A stretch of DNA of 64,000 nucleotides from Diatrype stigma (GCA_022225965.2 JAKJXP020000107.1:82337-146336); one strand, 5' to 3'; shown: positions 45,630 through 58,200, numbered from the stretch's first letter. The notes: generated from the letters alone by a model not told the origin. Numbers and translations are program-made.

Positions 45630-47636
45630 TTAGCCGGTGACCTCCGTCTCGACCGACATCGCGGCGGTATTCTCTTCTTGAGCTCCTCCGTCGTCGACGG
45701 CGGCTGCGTCAACACCGTCGCCCTGGGCACCGTCGCCGCCAGCGCCAGGCCCATCGCCAGCCTTTTCGTTGCCCCCCTCCTCATCGCTGTCGTCGGCCAG
45801 GCCCTGGGCCCTGCGCTCGGCCTTGAGGCGCTGGATGTCGCGGCGGTGCTCCTCGGCGAGGCGCTCGTGCTCGCGGAGGATGTCCTCGGTCTCCTGCCAC
45901 TGCTGCCGGAAGCCCTTGTACTCTTCGAGGTCGATGGGGACGGGCTTGGTGCCGCGGACCATGACGGCGGCGTTGATGCGGCGCGGCCGCAGGCGCTCCT
46001 CGCGGTTGAACTTGCACTTGACCATGCGGCGGTTCTTGCCCGGGAACATGGCCGCGATGCTCTCGAAGTCGGTGCCGAACATGCCGAGCAGCCGGTAGAA
46101 GCGCTCCGTCTCCTCCTCCGTCCACGCGTTGGCCACGTTGCGCGAGGGCCGCCGGTAGCTCGCCGCCGTCGTCTGGTGCGAGAATTCGTCCTCCTCCACG
46201 GTCTCGAGGTTCTGCGTCTCCTGCCCCGCGTGCCGGTCCACCACCAGCGAGCTCTGGTTCACGACGATCTGGCCGTCCACTACCTCGTAGCCGACCCCCG
46301 CCCCTGTGTCGACCGCCCCCGCTGCGGCCATATCGGCGCCGCCCGAGACGCCACCGCCTTCGCCCACGTTCCCTGCGGTAGGTGTACCCGATCTCGAATT
46401 CGCACCCGCCTCGTCATCGAGAAGCAACCCCATGGCTCGTTTCTTTTTGTCTAGCTTTCTCTGCTTAGCTGCCATGCGTGCGAGGCGGGCTCGCTCTGCG
46501 ATGGCCTCCGCGTGCTTGAACGGTTTTCCAATCCCCAAATCCCGAGTGAGCTCCGCCATCTTCGTGGTGCTATGGTCGACTTCTTGGTTCTCGGGATCCT
46601 CTGGCGTTGGAGCTCGCTTGCGTGGTCGTGGGGCTTTCTTGGGCTGCGTTACTTCCTCCCCTCCTTCTGCCGCTGCGGCCGCTTCGCCCTCCTCGGCCGC
46701 AGGTGGTTGGCGCTTGCGATATGTTCGCTTCTTCTTGGGGGGCGCTGAATCTCCACCCTCGACTTCACCCTCGGTACTTGGAGCACTACGTTTTCTCGGC
46801 GCCCGCTTCTTCTTGGGTGCAGCGGTGGTGCTGGAAGAGCCATCGGGTGGGGCGACAGCAGTAATGAAATCTGGTGCTGGAGGTGATGGAGGGGCTGTTG
46901 GAAGTCTAGCAGCAGTCGCAGTAGGCGCAGGTTGTGGAGGCGTTGCTGAACTTCCGGCAGCGCTGATGGTAGGAGCGACTGACACATTATGCGCACTAAC
47001 AGGAGTGGGAGCAGGAGCGGGAGCAGAAACGGGAGCAGAAACGGGGGTAGGAGGAGCTGGGGCAGGAGGAGCGGGAGCAGCGGCGGAAGATCTGGTTATT
47101 GTTGGGACTGGAGCAACATCCAGTGTCGTGACTTCGGGTGCCGGGGTATTTTGCGGATGGCGGGGTGTATTGTTTTCTGTTGGTATCGGAGGGATTTCCG
47201 CAGTCGGCTGTATAGCAGGTTTTGATGGTGGGATCGTTGATTCAGTTATGGGCTGAGGGGTCGCAGATGTCTGCGGCTGTGTTGTAGACTGATGTTCCCG
47301 GACTGGGACTTCTTCATGTTCTTTACTGCTAGATGGAGTGGCATTTGCGACTTCTGATGGTGGTGCGACGGAGGAAACCGGAGCCGAAACTGGAACTGGT
47401 GCAGTAAGTGCAGGTCCAGGAGCGGGGGCGGGAGTGGAAGTAGTGGGTGTAGATGTTTGTGTTGAAGGTTCCGGAACAGGCGTTCCTGTTGTGCTTGCAG
47501 CTACAGAAGTAGAGGCTGAAGCTGGTGCTGAAGGTGCCTGCGATGGTGAGGCAGTGGCGGCTGGTCCTGCTCCTCCACGGCGACCGGCCTTTGGTTTGAA
47601 GGCCAAACCGCCAGTTTTCTTAAGCATAGAACTCAT
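45630..47636 (-). CDS. BDP1: Transcription factor TFIIIB subunit B'' (Bdp1)
   Basis: Intronless frame of 668 residues on the minus strand. Residues 1-290 are low in complexity (Ala, Pro, Ser, Thr), after a start MLKKTGGLAFKPKAGRRG that resembles the N-terminus of other fungal B'' proteins. Basic KKKRAPRKR and KKKRTYRKR stretches follow near 280-345. The identifying feature is the Myb/SANT domain at about 503-555 (AWTEEETERFYRLLGMFGTD, FPGKNRRMVKCKFNREERL), followed by a charged helix and an acidic Gly-rich tail. Bdp1 joins Brf1 and TBP in TFIIIB, which places RNA polymerase III at tRNA and 5S promoters. The last 650 coding bases are far more GC-rich than the rest. Length is in the range for the family. 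Confidence 0.9.
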   Translation of the reverse strand: MSSMLKKTGGLAFKPKAGRRGGAGPAATASPSQAPSAPASASTSVAASTTGTPVPEPSTQTSTPTTSTPAPAPGPALTAPVPVSAPVSSVAPPSEVANATPSSSKEHEEVPVREHQSTTQPQTSATPQPITESTIPPSKPAIQPTAEIPPIPTENNTPRHPQNTPAPEVTTLDVAPVPTITRSSAAAPAPPAPAPPTPVSAPVSAPAPAPTPVSAHNVSVAPTISAAGSSATPPQPAPTATAARLPTAPPSPPAPDFITAVAPPDGSSSTTAAPKKKRAPRKRSAPSTEGEVEGGDSAPPKKKRTYRKRQPPAAEEGEAAAAAEGGEEVTQPKKAPRPRKRAPTPEDPENQEVDHSTTKMAELTRDLGIGKPFKHAEAIAERARLARMAAKQRKLDKKKRAMGLLLDDEAGANSRSGTPTAGNVGEGGGVSGGADMAAAGAVDTGAGVGYEVVDGQIVVNQSSLVVDRHAGQETQNLETVEEDEFSHQTTAASYRRPSRNVANAWTEEETERFYRLLGMFGTDFESIAAMFPGKNRRMVKCKFNREERLRPRRINAAVMVRGTKPVPIDLEEYKGFRQQWQETEDILREHERLAEEHRRDIQRLKAERRAQGLADDSDEEGGNEKAGDGPGAGGDGAQGDGVDAAAVDDGGAQEENTAAMSVETEVTG

Positions 47637-49324
47637 TTTCGACTACCTCTTAGAAACTTGAGGTTGATATTTGATGATAATGGCTAGCTTGGCAGCGAGC
47701 CCAAGCATTGTCCCTCTACGAAGAGGGTGGGTGGCTCAATTGCTGGTTATCGTCGTCAGAATACCGGCCTGTATAACTGTATTCGTATGAAAAGTGTCGG
47801 TGTTCGGAGATAGATGCGAGGGTGAGAGTGATAATGGAAGTCAAGGACGGAAGGTAAGTTCTAGTGCTATTTTCTAGTACTTCATCCTATGAGGTTCCGA
47901 GATGCGTGATGGTGACTCTGGAAGTCTAGAAAGGACGGGACGGGAGTGAATGGCTCGTTGGAGGATGGTGGAGGATGGTGGGGTACAGAGAATATACGTA
48001 ACGCAATTAAAAACCACGAACATGCCGCGCTACGCTTGACGCTAGTTAATTAACCACAACTTGATTTCAAGCTAATCCACATAGTATGCACTTATGCATA
48101 GCTAATCCACCGACTAAGAACCGTGACAGCCGTGTGAAGCAGCCCTGGAGCCTTGAAGCCTGAAGGTCAACCAAAGGGTGCACCGGGGCAGGTGGCAGGT
48201 GGCTATCACGGCTTATCCGTGTGCCGATAAAGGTCTAAACCCAATAAGATTCTTTAGCGTGCTCCGGCTGCAACCAGTAGCCTTGGACCTTGAGATTCTG
48301 ACCTCCAGTCTCCAGCCCTCCTTGAGAGGCCTGTAGCCTGTAACGCAACAGCCTGGACAGCCTGGCACCAAGCAAGACCCGAGACCAGTCCAGAGGAGAG
48401 AGTCAGACAGGCAGACCTGCTGAACCTGGCAGGGCCAAACGCCAGACAGAAATTGGAGACAGAAATTGGAGACAGAAATCGGTGGATACTGGACGCGATT
48501 GGGAACAGAATTGGGAACGACCTGATAACAACTAGTTTCCCGACCTGACTGCACGCCTACTTCAGCCTACGTACGCACGCTGATACGCTTCCACCCTTCA
48601 CGCTTCCACGCTTCCACGCTTCTGCCCTTCCAGACTACTATGTAGGTGCCCAGAGGTTCAACAAAGCTTAGAGGTTGAAGCAGAAGAATACCTAGCAACT
48701 TGAGCAGCAAATACAAACATACCTTCTCCCAACATTTCCGTCCATTGTTTCCCTTCCAATGCTACAATTCAATCGACGACACTTCCGCAACCCGACGACT
48801 TGCACTACCTACCAGCCAGCAGCAGCCAACGGTCACGGCCACAGCCATTTTACCACCACCTCTACCACCACCACCACCACTACTACTGCGACTAGCACTA
48901 CTACTGCTCTCCGTTCTCCATTCTCCATTCTCCATTCCTGACTCCATTCATCGGTTCCTCTCCCAACTCACTTCCAACTTTTTCCCTCTCCTTTCTCTCC
49001 CGTCGTCTTCACTCGCACACTCGCACTTCTCTGGTCCCGATCAGTTTATGTCCATGCGACAACGGGATCCATCCCTGGGAGGCCCTTTCTTCCACTAAGG
49101 ACCCTCTTTACCTCCGATCTCTCTTCGTTTTCGTAACCCGCCTATCTTGGCCCGGTCCGCTTTACGCTTTACGCTCTACGCTTTGATCGTCTCGCTGTTT
49201 TTCCCTCTTGTTTGGCACCCGTCGACATCGCATCATTTCCCATCACAATCAATCGCAACGCACCTCGTTTCTGATGCCTCTATCTACCTCGCCGACTACC
49301 GCGCCTCTGTCTACCGTCGTCAAG
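47637..49324. other. Divergent intergenic region between BDP1 and BRE1
   Basis: About 1.7 kb that should contain both promoters. It holds three copies of a 13-bp unit (AGACAGAAATTGG, last copy changed) at about 48442-48482 and a CACCAC/ACTACT run at about 48853-48905. An open frame continuous with BRE1 starts at 49208. Confidence 0.55.
48442..48482. repeat. 13-bp tandem repeat, three copies
   Basis: AGACAGAAATTGG occurs twice exactly and a third time with one change, end to end. Confidence 0.75.
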
Positions 49325-52084
49325 ATGGAGGATCGTAAGAGGCCTGCCCTCAACAGTTCTGATGACATCGCGCCACCCAGTAAACGACAGGCCGTGAATG
49401 GCAGCAGCAAATCTAAGGACGATGGCGATGAGGCCTGGATCGAAGTAAGTGTCACACGACCATCACCACATCACCACATCGCCGCACCACCATCCTTCCC
49501 GATCCAATTGTTCCCTCCAGACCTGCGAGCCATCATCATCACATGACACCAATCCGTATTGCCATTGCCATCATCACCGCCACAACTTCATATTGTTAGA
49601 GGCTTTGTTTTCGATCCCGACCAATGCTTCGCTTGCTCGAACGCCGCCTGCTCCTGCCTTAGCATAAGTCTGTTCTTCTGCAACCTCGGCATCGGTGTCG
49701 TTGAAACGCTCTACTCACAATCTCAGTCCTGATGTCCAGCCTTGCTTGTCATCAGCCATACTTCACACTGAGCCTGATCTACTTTGAACCCTCCGCTTCG
49801 CTTGAATGCACTTTATGGTTCGAACCACCTCGTTACCCGTTACCACGTATATTCGCGTTATCAAATACTCTTGTGCGAGGAAATGGACACCGCTGACAGA
49901 TATGGACTGGCTAGGACTACCAAAAAGATGCCATATACCGACAGATGCTAGAGTACAAGCGGGAGAAGAGCACTTTAGAGACCCGCCTTGATGAATATGC
50001 GAGACGAGCGACCGATCATGATGACCATCTCCGAGTCGTTGATAAGTGGTGGCTACAGGTAAGCCTGCTCCTTCCAATGCGTGCAGCAGGAGCGGTCTAA
50101 CCCACGAATAGTTACTCCAAGAGGTAGAACTCATCGCAAAAGGCCGTATCTCACAGACGGGATCCGATGGTATGCAACCCTCCCTCTCGGAGGAGTCGTC
50201 AGAACTGCCCACCCGATCGCTGACACTATGCCTAGACCAACCATTTCCCACACACACCCACTTTCGTGGCATGGAGGAGTTCGAGTCTCACCTGGGCGAT
50301 AAGGCTACAACCATTAAGCAAAAGATCGAAGAGCTATTTTCGCGCTTGACAGCAGCTGGCGGCCAAACAGCACCTGATATTTCTGACCTACAAGCACAAG
50401 TCAATGCTCTCTTAGCAAGACAAAAGGATTTTCTCATAAAATTAGATCGCTTGGCCGCCGACAAGGATAGTCTCTCCGGTCAACTAGACACTGCGACGCT
50501 TCGTTATATGAAGGCAGAAAGAAAACTCGACCGTCTCAAGAGTGCACAGGTCCAAAAGCTTGAACAGCAAGCTGTCGCCCAAGCCACCTCACGACCAGGT
50601 GGAAGCGACCAGCAGAATGGCATGGATATCGACAGTTCTAGTCTCGGGAGTGAAGCTCTACAAGTGGCTCTGAAAGAAGCCACAGCTATCGCGGACAAGC
50701 GGAAGGAGCAGTTGGAAGCAGCGCTAGCCGAAACCAAATCTTTACAAGAACAGCTGACAACCCTGCAGGCCCGCCAGACGAGCCTGACTGATGAGGACTA
50801 TTCTCGCACCGAGGTCTTCCGGTTATTTAAGGGACAAAATGAGGAGCTTACCAAGCGAGTGAACCACTTGGAGGCTGCCAACAAGACCCTCCAATCGATG
50901 AATGAGCAGCTGAAGAAAGAGCGGGAAGCGAGCCGCCAACAACTTGAAACCGAGGCTCAGACACTCATTGCAGATCTCGAGGACCAGCTTCAGCAAGCTG
51001 ACACCAACCTCGCTCGAATCCGAGCCACGAGAGACGAGCTACTAGCTGAGGTCACGATGCTCAGAGCCAACAAGGACCAAGAAAGGACTGCGACTGAGTA
51101 TATGAAGGAACTCGTTGGCGCTAAAGAAGACCGTATCACCACTCTAGAATCCGCTCTGGAGCGACTTCAGCCGAGCGAAGATGTTGATATGACACCGCAG
51201 CCAGAGATCGACGACCTATCACCTGAGGAACTCCGGGAGAAGTGTAAGAAACTGTCACGGGATTACAAGTCGATCGAGAGCGAGATACCAGGATTAAGCA
51301 AGGCCATAAAGAGATACCAGGGGCTTGCAAACAATAAGGTCATGGACTTTGCTGCATTGGAAGAACGCGTCATGTTGGCTGTTGCAGAGAAGAGCAAAGC
51401 TGATCAGAAGTATTTCAACACGCGCAAGGATGCGGACCAGAAGCTCGAGGAGGTCAAGAAGTTGCGCACGCAGAACGGCAAGAGTTCTGACATCATCTCG
51501 CAGCTGAAGGATGTTGAAGCTCAGAACCGGACGCTCGTTACCAACCTCGATAAACAGCTAGCCGATATGAAGCAGACCAATGCTTCTTTGATGGCTGAAA
51601 ACAGAAGACTCGACAGCAGCAGCGGCGAGGCTCTTCGACGCTTCGATGCCTTGAAGCAGCAGGTTACAGAATTGACCGAGCTGGCCAAGTCCAAGGATTC
51701 GACAACTGCAACGTCGAAAGAGCGATCCGCTACGTTGGAAGCCGAACTGGAGAAGTTCAGGGTGCGCCTGGATACTGCATCGAAAGACCGCGATAAGTGG
51801 AAGGCCAAGAGCTTGAGCAACTCCTCTGAAGAGGAAGACATGTTGCGCGTAAGTAGTCAACGGCACTAAATCTTCAGGCAGAGACATCCCCTCGCTAACA
51901 AGGACAATAGAAACTAGCAACTTGCTCGATCTGCCGAACCAATTTCAAGGACACGGTGATCCGAACGTGCGGGCATGTCTTCTGCAAGGGCTGTGTCGAT
52001 GACAGGATCGTGAACCGTATGCGAAAATGCCCAGCATGCAACAAGCCTTTCGACAAGTCGGATTCGATGGCAATCCATTTATAG
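49325..52084 (+). CDS. BRE1: E3 ubiquitin-protein ligase Bre1 (histone H2B)
   Basis: Four exons: 49325-49444, 49915-50058, 50112-51848 and 51911-52084, phase 0 throughout, 724 residues. The start [22 protein letters not shown] is the usual fungal Bre1 opening. An in-frame ATG at 49208 would add 39 residues of non-conserved sequence. The centre is almost entirely coiled coil with heptad-like Leu, Gln and Glu. The C-terminal RING finger (about 671-713) reads [23 protein letters not shown] and [12 protein letters not shown], ending in the standard IHL tail. With Rad6, Bre1 monoubiquitylates H2B on active genes, a step needed for H3K4 and H3K79 methylation. The first intron (470 nt) is by far the longest here. 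I found no further exon in it, and joining across it gives the conserved [14 protein letters not shown]. Confidence 0.94.
49445..49914 (+). other. Long (470-nt) first intron of BRE1
   Basis: GTAAGT donor and GGCTAG acceptor, preceded by CGCTGACAG as a branch-type motif. Most other introns in this window are 47-85 nt. It begins with CACCATCACCAC-like units and carries no obvious mini-exon. Confidence 0.7.
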
Positions 52085-52674
52085 GATAACGTGGGCCGGC
52101 CATTGGAGTTCTTAGACGCTTCGACCGACACTGAAGTAGAAGTTGACGACGACGACTTGTAAATTAGAAGACGCGGACGAGTTGGGGAGACGATATGTAA
52201 GAGTCAACTGTGTACATACTACGATTGCTGAGTAATGGGGCGTTTGATTGTTGTCGGACAAGACGAGCGACTTGTCATCGTGCTCGGGAGAGATCCGACA
52301 ACGACGGATCAGGCAGACAGGTCCCGGTATTGGACCTTAATCGATATACCACTGCGATTCTCGCGCTTGCGTTGAAGCTAGAGCAAGGGGAAATGAAATG
52401 GCTACGGAAAGCCGTGCGAGGTGGGAACCATGCATTTTCGAGCTGTCAAGATGCAGTTTAGGCACTGGATAGAGAGTGCGGGGAGCTGTCCAGATCATAA
52501 TAATAGACTACCCGAGACCCAAAAACATATCAATCAACATGCGAAAGCCACTCCCTCTTGTCGTGTGATCGTACATGGTTCGTTGCATTCATAGGTATCA
52601 TACTGGTAGTAGAAGTACACAACACCGGGCGGTTGGCAGGCTTCAGTTCACCGATACTCGAGCTCCTCGTCCGT
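52085..52674. other. Convergent spacer between BRE1 and SARAF-family gene
   Basis: 590 bp containing both 3' ends. Nothing else was seen. Confidence 0.65.
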
Positions 52675-53996
52675 TTATCTTCGACTCGTGGACCCGAAAC
52701 CGGTGCTCTCGTATCTGTCGGTGGACGTCGAGGCCGAACCACCACCGCCGCCGCCGCCGCCAGAGCGCGAACTCGAACCCCAGCTACTACTACCACCACC
52801 GCCGCCATAATCATTATTGCGCAACCTGCTGTTATTGTTAGTCGTTCTATTACCCGCCATGTTGGCAGCCGCGTACCCGGCGGCCCCGCCTCCCGCCAAG
52901 CCGGTCCAAAAGCCGGGCCGCCATCCTTGTCCAGCTTGGTGCGCTGCCGGAGAATACGACGGCTTCGTGCCGGGGTACGGAGGCGGCGGATCATCCCAAC
53001 CTCCACCGCCATAACCATCGCCGCCGCCGCCGCCCCCAGGCCAGAACCCACCTCCACCTCCTCCGCCTCCGCCCCGGCGCGGCGCGCGCCTAACGCGATC
53101 ACCACCGTTGGGATTGGCCGCCGAGCAGGCCGAGACCAGGATCCACAGGGCGACGGCGATGAAGACGACGCCGAAGAGCCATCCGGACCAGTCGATCTTG
53201 TCGTTCTCGTAATCGTCGTCGACGGAGACGCGGCCCCCCTCCCAGGACAGACCGCCGCCGCCCTGACCACCCTTCTTGTTCTTGTTTTTAGTTTCGCCGA
53301 CGAGCTCGGGAAAGCGCTCCTCGCCGCGCTCGGTCAGGGCGAGGCGGTACTCGACGCCGCAGCTGCCGCGCAGCACGTAGGGGTCGTCGGGCCCGCCGTA
53401 GCCCTCGCACACGACGTCGGTCGAGCCCAGGCGCAGCTCGGGCGGGAGCGGCGCCGTGCACGACCACGCCGCGTCCTCGCGGCCGCCGTAGCCGCCGCCC
53501 GCGTTGGTGCAGCGCATGACTTCGGGTTCGTGCACTGGTTTTTTGCTTTTTGGTTAGCGTTGGGGTTTTGGGGAGTGGGAGGTTGGGGGACGGAATGGGA
53601 ATAAGGGGGGCGAGGTGAGGTAGGGTAGGGTTGGGTTGATTGAATGATTGATTTGATTGCTACATAGGAGGGGGTTTGGAGGGGGAAAGAAAGGGGGGGG
53701 GGGGGCGGTGCTAGATGGCTGTAGGTAGGTAGGTAGGTAGGTAGATAAGCAGGTGACTACTCACGTCGACATATCGCCGGGGGCGATACGCATTTGAGCT
53801 GCGGGATCGCGGATACTCGCCGATGCGTCGTCGGCCGCCCGGCCCGCAGCGTCAGGGTCTCGACATCGGAGAGGAGGATCGCATCGCGTGACGGTGATTT
53901 CGGCGGCTTGCTCGATTTGGCGGCAAGGGTGGGTGTCGGCGTTAGGGTGGCGATGGCGAGGAGAATGGGCAGGAGGCTGGGACAGGTGAGATGCAT
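52675..53996 (-). CDS. SARAF: SARAF-family (TMEM66) store-operated calcium entry regulator-like ER membrane protein
   Basis: Two exons on the minus strand, 53996-53765 and 53534-52675, 363 residues, joined in phase 1. Residues 1-25 form a signal peptide (LLPILLAIATLTPTPTLA). The lumenal part has the family blocks DAILLSDVETLTLRAGRPTT and RVSAIPQLKCV, a conserved set of cysteines (VMRCTNAG, WSCTAPLPPELRLGSTDVVC, GSCGVEYRL), then one membrane segment at about 191-214 (WLFGVVFIAVALWILVSAC). The cytoplasmic tail is very rich in Gly, Ser and Pro with PPPPYPG. In animals SARAF turns off STIM-Orai calcium entry from the ER membrane. Fungi lack canonical STIM and Orai, so the partner here is unknown. 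The 230-nt intron contains a G13 run and six GTAG units. Confidence 0.88.
53693..53744. repeat. G13 run and GTAG microsatellite in the SARAF-family intron
   Basis: A run of 13 G at 53693-53705 and six tandem GTAG units at about 53721-53744, both inside the intron. Confidence 0.85.
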
Positions 53997-56900
53997 AATT
54001 CTCGTTTTAATCCGTTTTCGTGATAGGTGGTTGAGTTGGTTCGATGTCGATATACGAGATTGATCGGTCGGTATCGGTGTCGGGGGCCGCGGGGGTCTCG
54101 GAGCCTCGGATCCCCAGACGTCGTCCGTCTCACGGGTGAAGCAAGGAAATGAATGACAAATGGAGGGAAACGATGACTACGCCGCAGTCACTGCGGGGTA
54201 GGTAATTATACGGTTCTGGTTGGTTCTCTCGGCTAGATATCCGATCCGACTATCTATCCAGTATCAACTTGCGGCGTAGCAAGACTGGTTTGCAGGCACG
54301 TAAGTAGAGCTGTCAAGTTGCGGAATGTGTTTCGAAGGCGAATAGTGAAATCAAGGAGGCTTTTAGCATTCGTGGGCTATATACGTTCCAAGGCCAGCGT
54401 GGCGTTGCACTGAAGGAACGCGGAAAGAAGACAGTTTGCAGCACCAACACATAAGGCTGAGTGTATGGTTGGACAAATGCGTCATGATGGCGAGGCTGAA
54501 TCCATCTACTACATACTATGTAGAACTGGTGGCATGTATTGTCAGCCTAGGCTAGAGAGACGCAGACGTTCGTGACATCCGATCAAGAGGATATAATTAT
54601 GGGGTGATGATAACACCGGGCGTCAAGCTGTTCAAGGTTCTTTTTACCGATGTGATGAAAGAACTTCTCGACCACCCGTGCCACCGGCCCAGGCAGACTG
54701 GCCACATACCCTGATACCATGTATGTACCCAGATCGCAGCCAGATACGCCCAGGCTCTAGCGATATTTTAGCGAGGTTCCACAGCAGAGTACGTACATAC
54801 AGGGGTGGATACGTATGTATAGTGGGCCCAAAGTTACATGTGGGTATGTGCATAAAACCATAGTAGATAGGGACACAATTGGAGCTTGGCCCCCAATGCC
54901 GATTGTCTTCTTCAAGAAACCTCAAAGCTCACTCAAGTACCCAGTCATTCTGATTGGTGGGTTCGGCAGATTCCGATTTTGTCACAAGTTGACAGGCCAA
55001 AAGAAGACAAGAGGCGAGTGAGTATTCGTCTCGAAAGCTTTATATAGTTACGGTATTAGTAGGAGCTACAGGACATCTCGCCTCAGATCTTATCAAGCTT
55101 ATGTAGGAATTAGTGGAATCCCTGAACTAGATCTCCCCTTATCCTTCCATACTGCGTAGCTGCGTACTTTCTAGGCTACGGAGCGCTGGTCAGGCAGCTA
55201 CCTTGGTTACATAAAGTATTGTTACTGCGTCATAAGGTATTATATACTACCTGGGCAGTAGGCAGAACTGGCTACGGTTTGTTTCCCGAGTGCCATGTGT
55301 CAAGGTGTCGCCTGGAATCAAGCCTTGACGGTCAAAGCTGAGCGAGGTAGTGATACATGGTCGATACACAAGGTCGGACAAAACGTTGAAAGATGTGTCT
55401 CTTCACCGCATCATCCCGAGAAGTGAAGCTGTAACATGGAAGAAAAGCTTAAATCAAGTTGCGGCTGTTGCACGCCTACCACGCCTGTGGCTCATCGGTA
55501 TGTACATACCAAGCATAGTGAAAGGAGTCCATGGTATACAGTTAGCTACATGTAGGCAACGGAATATTATCACGGACTGCGATGAGTACGTCGGCTGTAA
55601 GCTCAAGCAACGAATTCCCACCGGCAATCGAGCAAGCGGCTTCTTCCATTGCTAGCTATACTACTATTTATATACTATGTAATTATGTAATTGTTATTCT
55701 GGAAAATGAATACGTTTGTGATATCTCACGGGTGTTGGTGAGTGATCTTCCATGCCACACGAGCTGGGCAGCAGGCAGTGATGAACTGCGGCTGTACGCG
55801 CAAATTGCAATTTCGATGACGATCGTGGTTTTATACTCATTCGTTCTCACACTTGGGCATAAGGAACAGAACTTAGGCAGACAGCATGCGAACACCCAAT
55901 CCAATGTTGCGGAAGTTCCTGAACTATACAAATCTAGAACCGCTTATCAACAGGCACTCAGACAATTTGCCGTCTGGTTATGTCCGGTCCTAGTGTGCTC
56001 CGGCCATTGCTACGTTATGATGTAAGTGAAGACACCCGTTTGTATCTCCGTGTGTCATACCATGCACTTTTCCGCAACCTAGAAGCGTCTCGTCAACTAG
56101 TTCAAGATCGGTCTATCGGTCAGTTCTTTGCCCCGTTTTCCGGTAAGCATCGGGGAAGTCAACTTCAGAACCGAATCCCGGATCTCACGTCTTTCGAGAT
56201 CATACCTTTCTGCATATCTTCTGTAACTATTTGATTTCATTCGGTCTACAGCCACTCATCGGTTGAATCCCGAAAGCCTGATACAAGCGAGAGAAACATA
56301 TAACAGGCGCCAGGTTAGTATAACTAGAATGCCGTTCAAGCCTTATTTGTTCTTTCAATTCCGGCTCTATACAATTTTCTCATATGCAGGAACGCTGAAA
56401 CCATAGCTGATATAACTTATAAGTTACTTGTTAGAGAACCGCTTGGCTTCGGGAAATCCTCTAATCATCGAATACCCTATACATGCTTTGGTGAGGTCAT
56501 GTTCCAACCCGTCCGCCAATTATGTATAGTTATACTCAATGTTCATCTGATGAGTACCCAGGTAGGTAAGAGCCACCATGACATTGAAACGGTAGGCAGT
56601 GAATAGGCAGTGACTAGGTAGGCAGTGCATTTACTACCAGACTAGCCAGACGTACAATTGTCTGTTTCATGTTCAAAATGCGAACTTATAGACACATGGC
56701 GGTAGGTAGATGAAGCAAAAACCTCCAGCCACCATAGACAAAAATAGCCTCGGGATTACTTAATCGCGTAGGTATGCGACTATCAATCTAGCCATTACCA
56801 GGCGATTACACACATACCTGCACAGGCAGTAAGCGAATTTACCACAAGTGGTAGTTACCGTGCACTAGTACTACGTAGTTATGCGCGTTGTCACTGGCGG

Positions 56901-58200
56901 GTGCGTACCAGGTCGCCCCAAAGGCCAATCTGGTCAATCTTCGAATGTTCTTTGCGCTTGCAGGAATAGGTAACGAGCTCATACTCGGGTGCGTTCAGAC
57001 CCCGAACGCCGCCAGCACTGGACGGGATACCCCGCTGTGCTGCACCGCTGCAACTGCAACTTGCTGCTGTGCCCCCCCTCCGCTGTCCGAGCCGAATCCC
57101 GTTCGAGAGAAACATGCCTAAGGTAGCGAAGAAAAGAACCCACCGGAATTGGAATTGTGCACGGAAGCTAGGCATTCCGTGCAGCTACTTATACACACAC
57201 ACATACATACATACATGTACATACATACAAGGGTCCAGTGGATGGAAAGGTCTCGCCTCCCCAAGCCTTTCGCATTCGCATTCGCCGTGAAGAGGCGCTC
57301 ATCGCTAATGATTGATGAGGACTAGCACATCTTAGGTCTAGGACTAATACTCTTCAATCTTGTTTTTCTGAGGGACTCGTAGCATCTTATAAGTAGTAAA
57401 CAGTAGTTCTGAGCTCGAAATCTCGCTGTAAAACTTCGATGAATTCCGGACAGAGCTACTGCGTAGTAACTAACTCAAGAGAGACTCCGCGGGGTAGTTA
57501 TTTCGCTGCGTGCCACTTGGTAAAGGGGCTTTTTCGCGCTTTTTCGGGAGTTCAGCTTTTAGTCAATGTATGCAAGTGGAGCCTGTGCATGTACTTACAT
57601 ACCTCTACCTCTACCCCCGTCCTGCCCCGTCGTATAGTCCGTCGTATAGTCCGTCGTATACTTCCACAAGATACGATCGGGCCATGGAAACTTAGGCGGT
57701 ATAAGCGGTACGTACCCTAACTCCGGCTCAGGGTAGGTAGATAAGAAGAAGAACGCCGGTCTTGGTCTTGGAACTCTGGCCTAGTTATACTACCTACCAC
57801 TCCTGTCACGCTGTCTGCCGTTGCGTTGAGACCCAAAACAACATCGGGGTCAAGTAAGAGAAAGGAATTGAATCTCGCCTGGTTCTTCCTCTCTTGCTCC
57901 TTTTCATAACCTGCCCCACGGGTATCCTATCCTATAGCTAAAGGGTTTGTCCTCACTTCATCCGATACCCGCCTCCATCTTTCGAGGTCACCCGTCTAAC
58001 ACAGTCTCTTGGCGACAGATGCTTGCAAACGGGAGGAAGTGAAACAGCATTTTATCCGTGTTAGCACTACTCACCCATAGTCTTATACCGAGAGGGCTTA
58101 AAGAGCTGTATCCGTTCAGAAAATCAGCATTGAACGGAATCTCTTATTGAAAGCACCCTGTCCCACCGCGGCCCGGAAGGTCGACAGCTCGCCCGCCACC
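53997..58200. other. Long intergenic region between divergent SARAF-family and ABC transporter genes
   Basis: About 4.2 kb with only short frames that lack domain character. Repeats include TACATACA units near 57201-57228 and three 12-bp units of the CCGTCGTATAGT type at about 57627-57660. The last few hundred bases are CT-rich and probably hold the transporter promoter and leader. Confidence 0.55.
57627..57660. repeat. 12-bp tandem repeat, three copies
   Basis: The unit CGTCGTATAGTC occurs nearly three times in a row upstream of the transporter gene. Confidence 0.75.

Noticed and set aside
45678..47256. Plus-strand frames of 258 and 316 codons opposite BDP1
   Set aside because: Low-complexity antisense shadows of the Ala/Pro-rich and GC-rich BDP1 frame.
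25511..52084. A functional cluster of histone-modifying and transcription genes (SET2, BDP1, BRE1, RAD23)
   Set aside because: The genes are separated by kilobases, lie on both strands with unrelated neighbours, and are conserved single-copy genes. Their proximity is probably chance or ancient synteny, not a regulated cluster.
52530..53604. 348-codon plus frame and 246-codon minus frame over the SARAF-family gene
   Set aside because: Shadows caused by the Gly-rich coding sequence, without domains.
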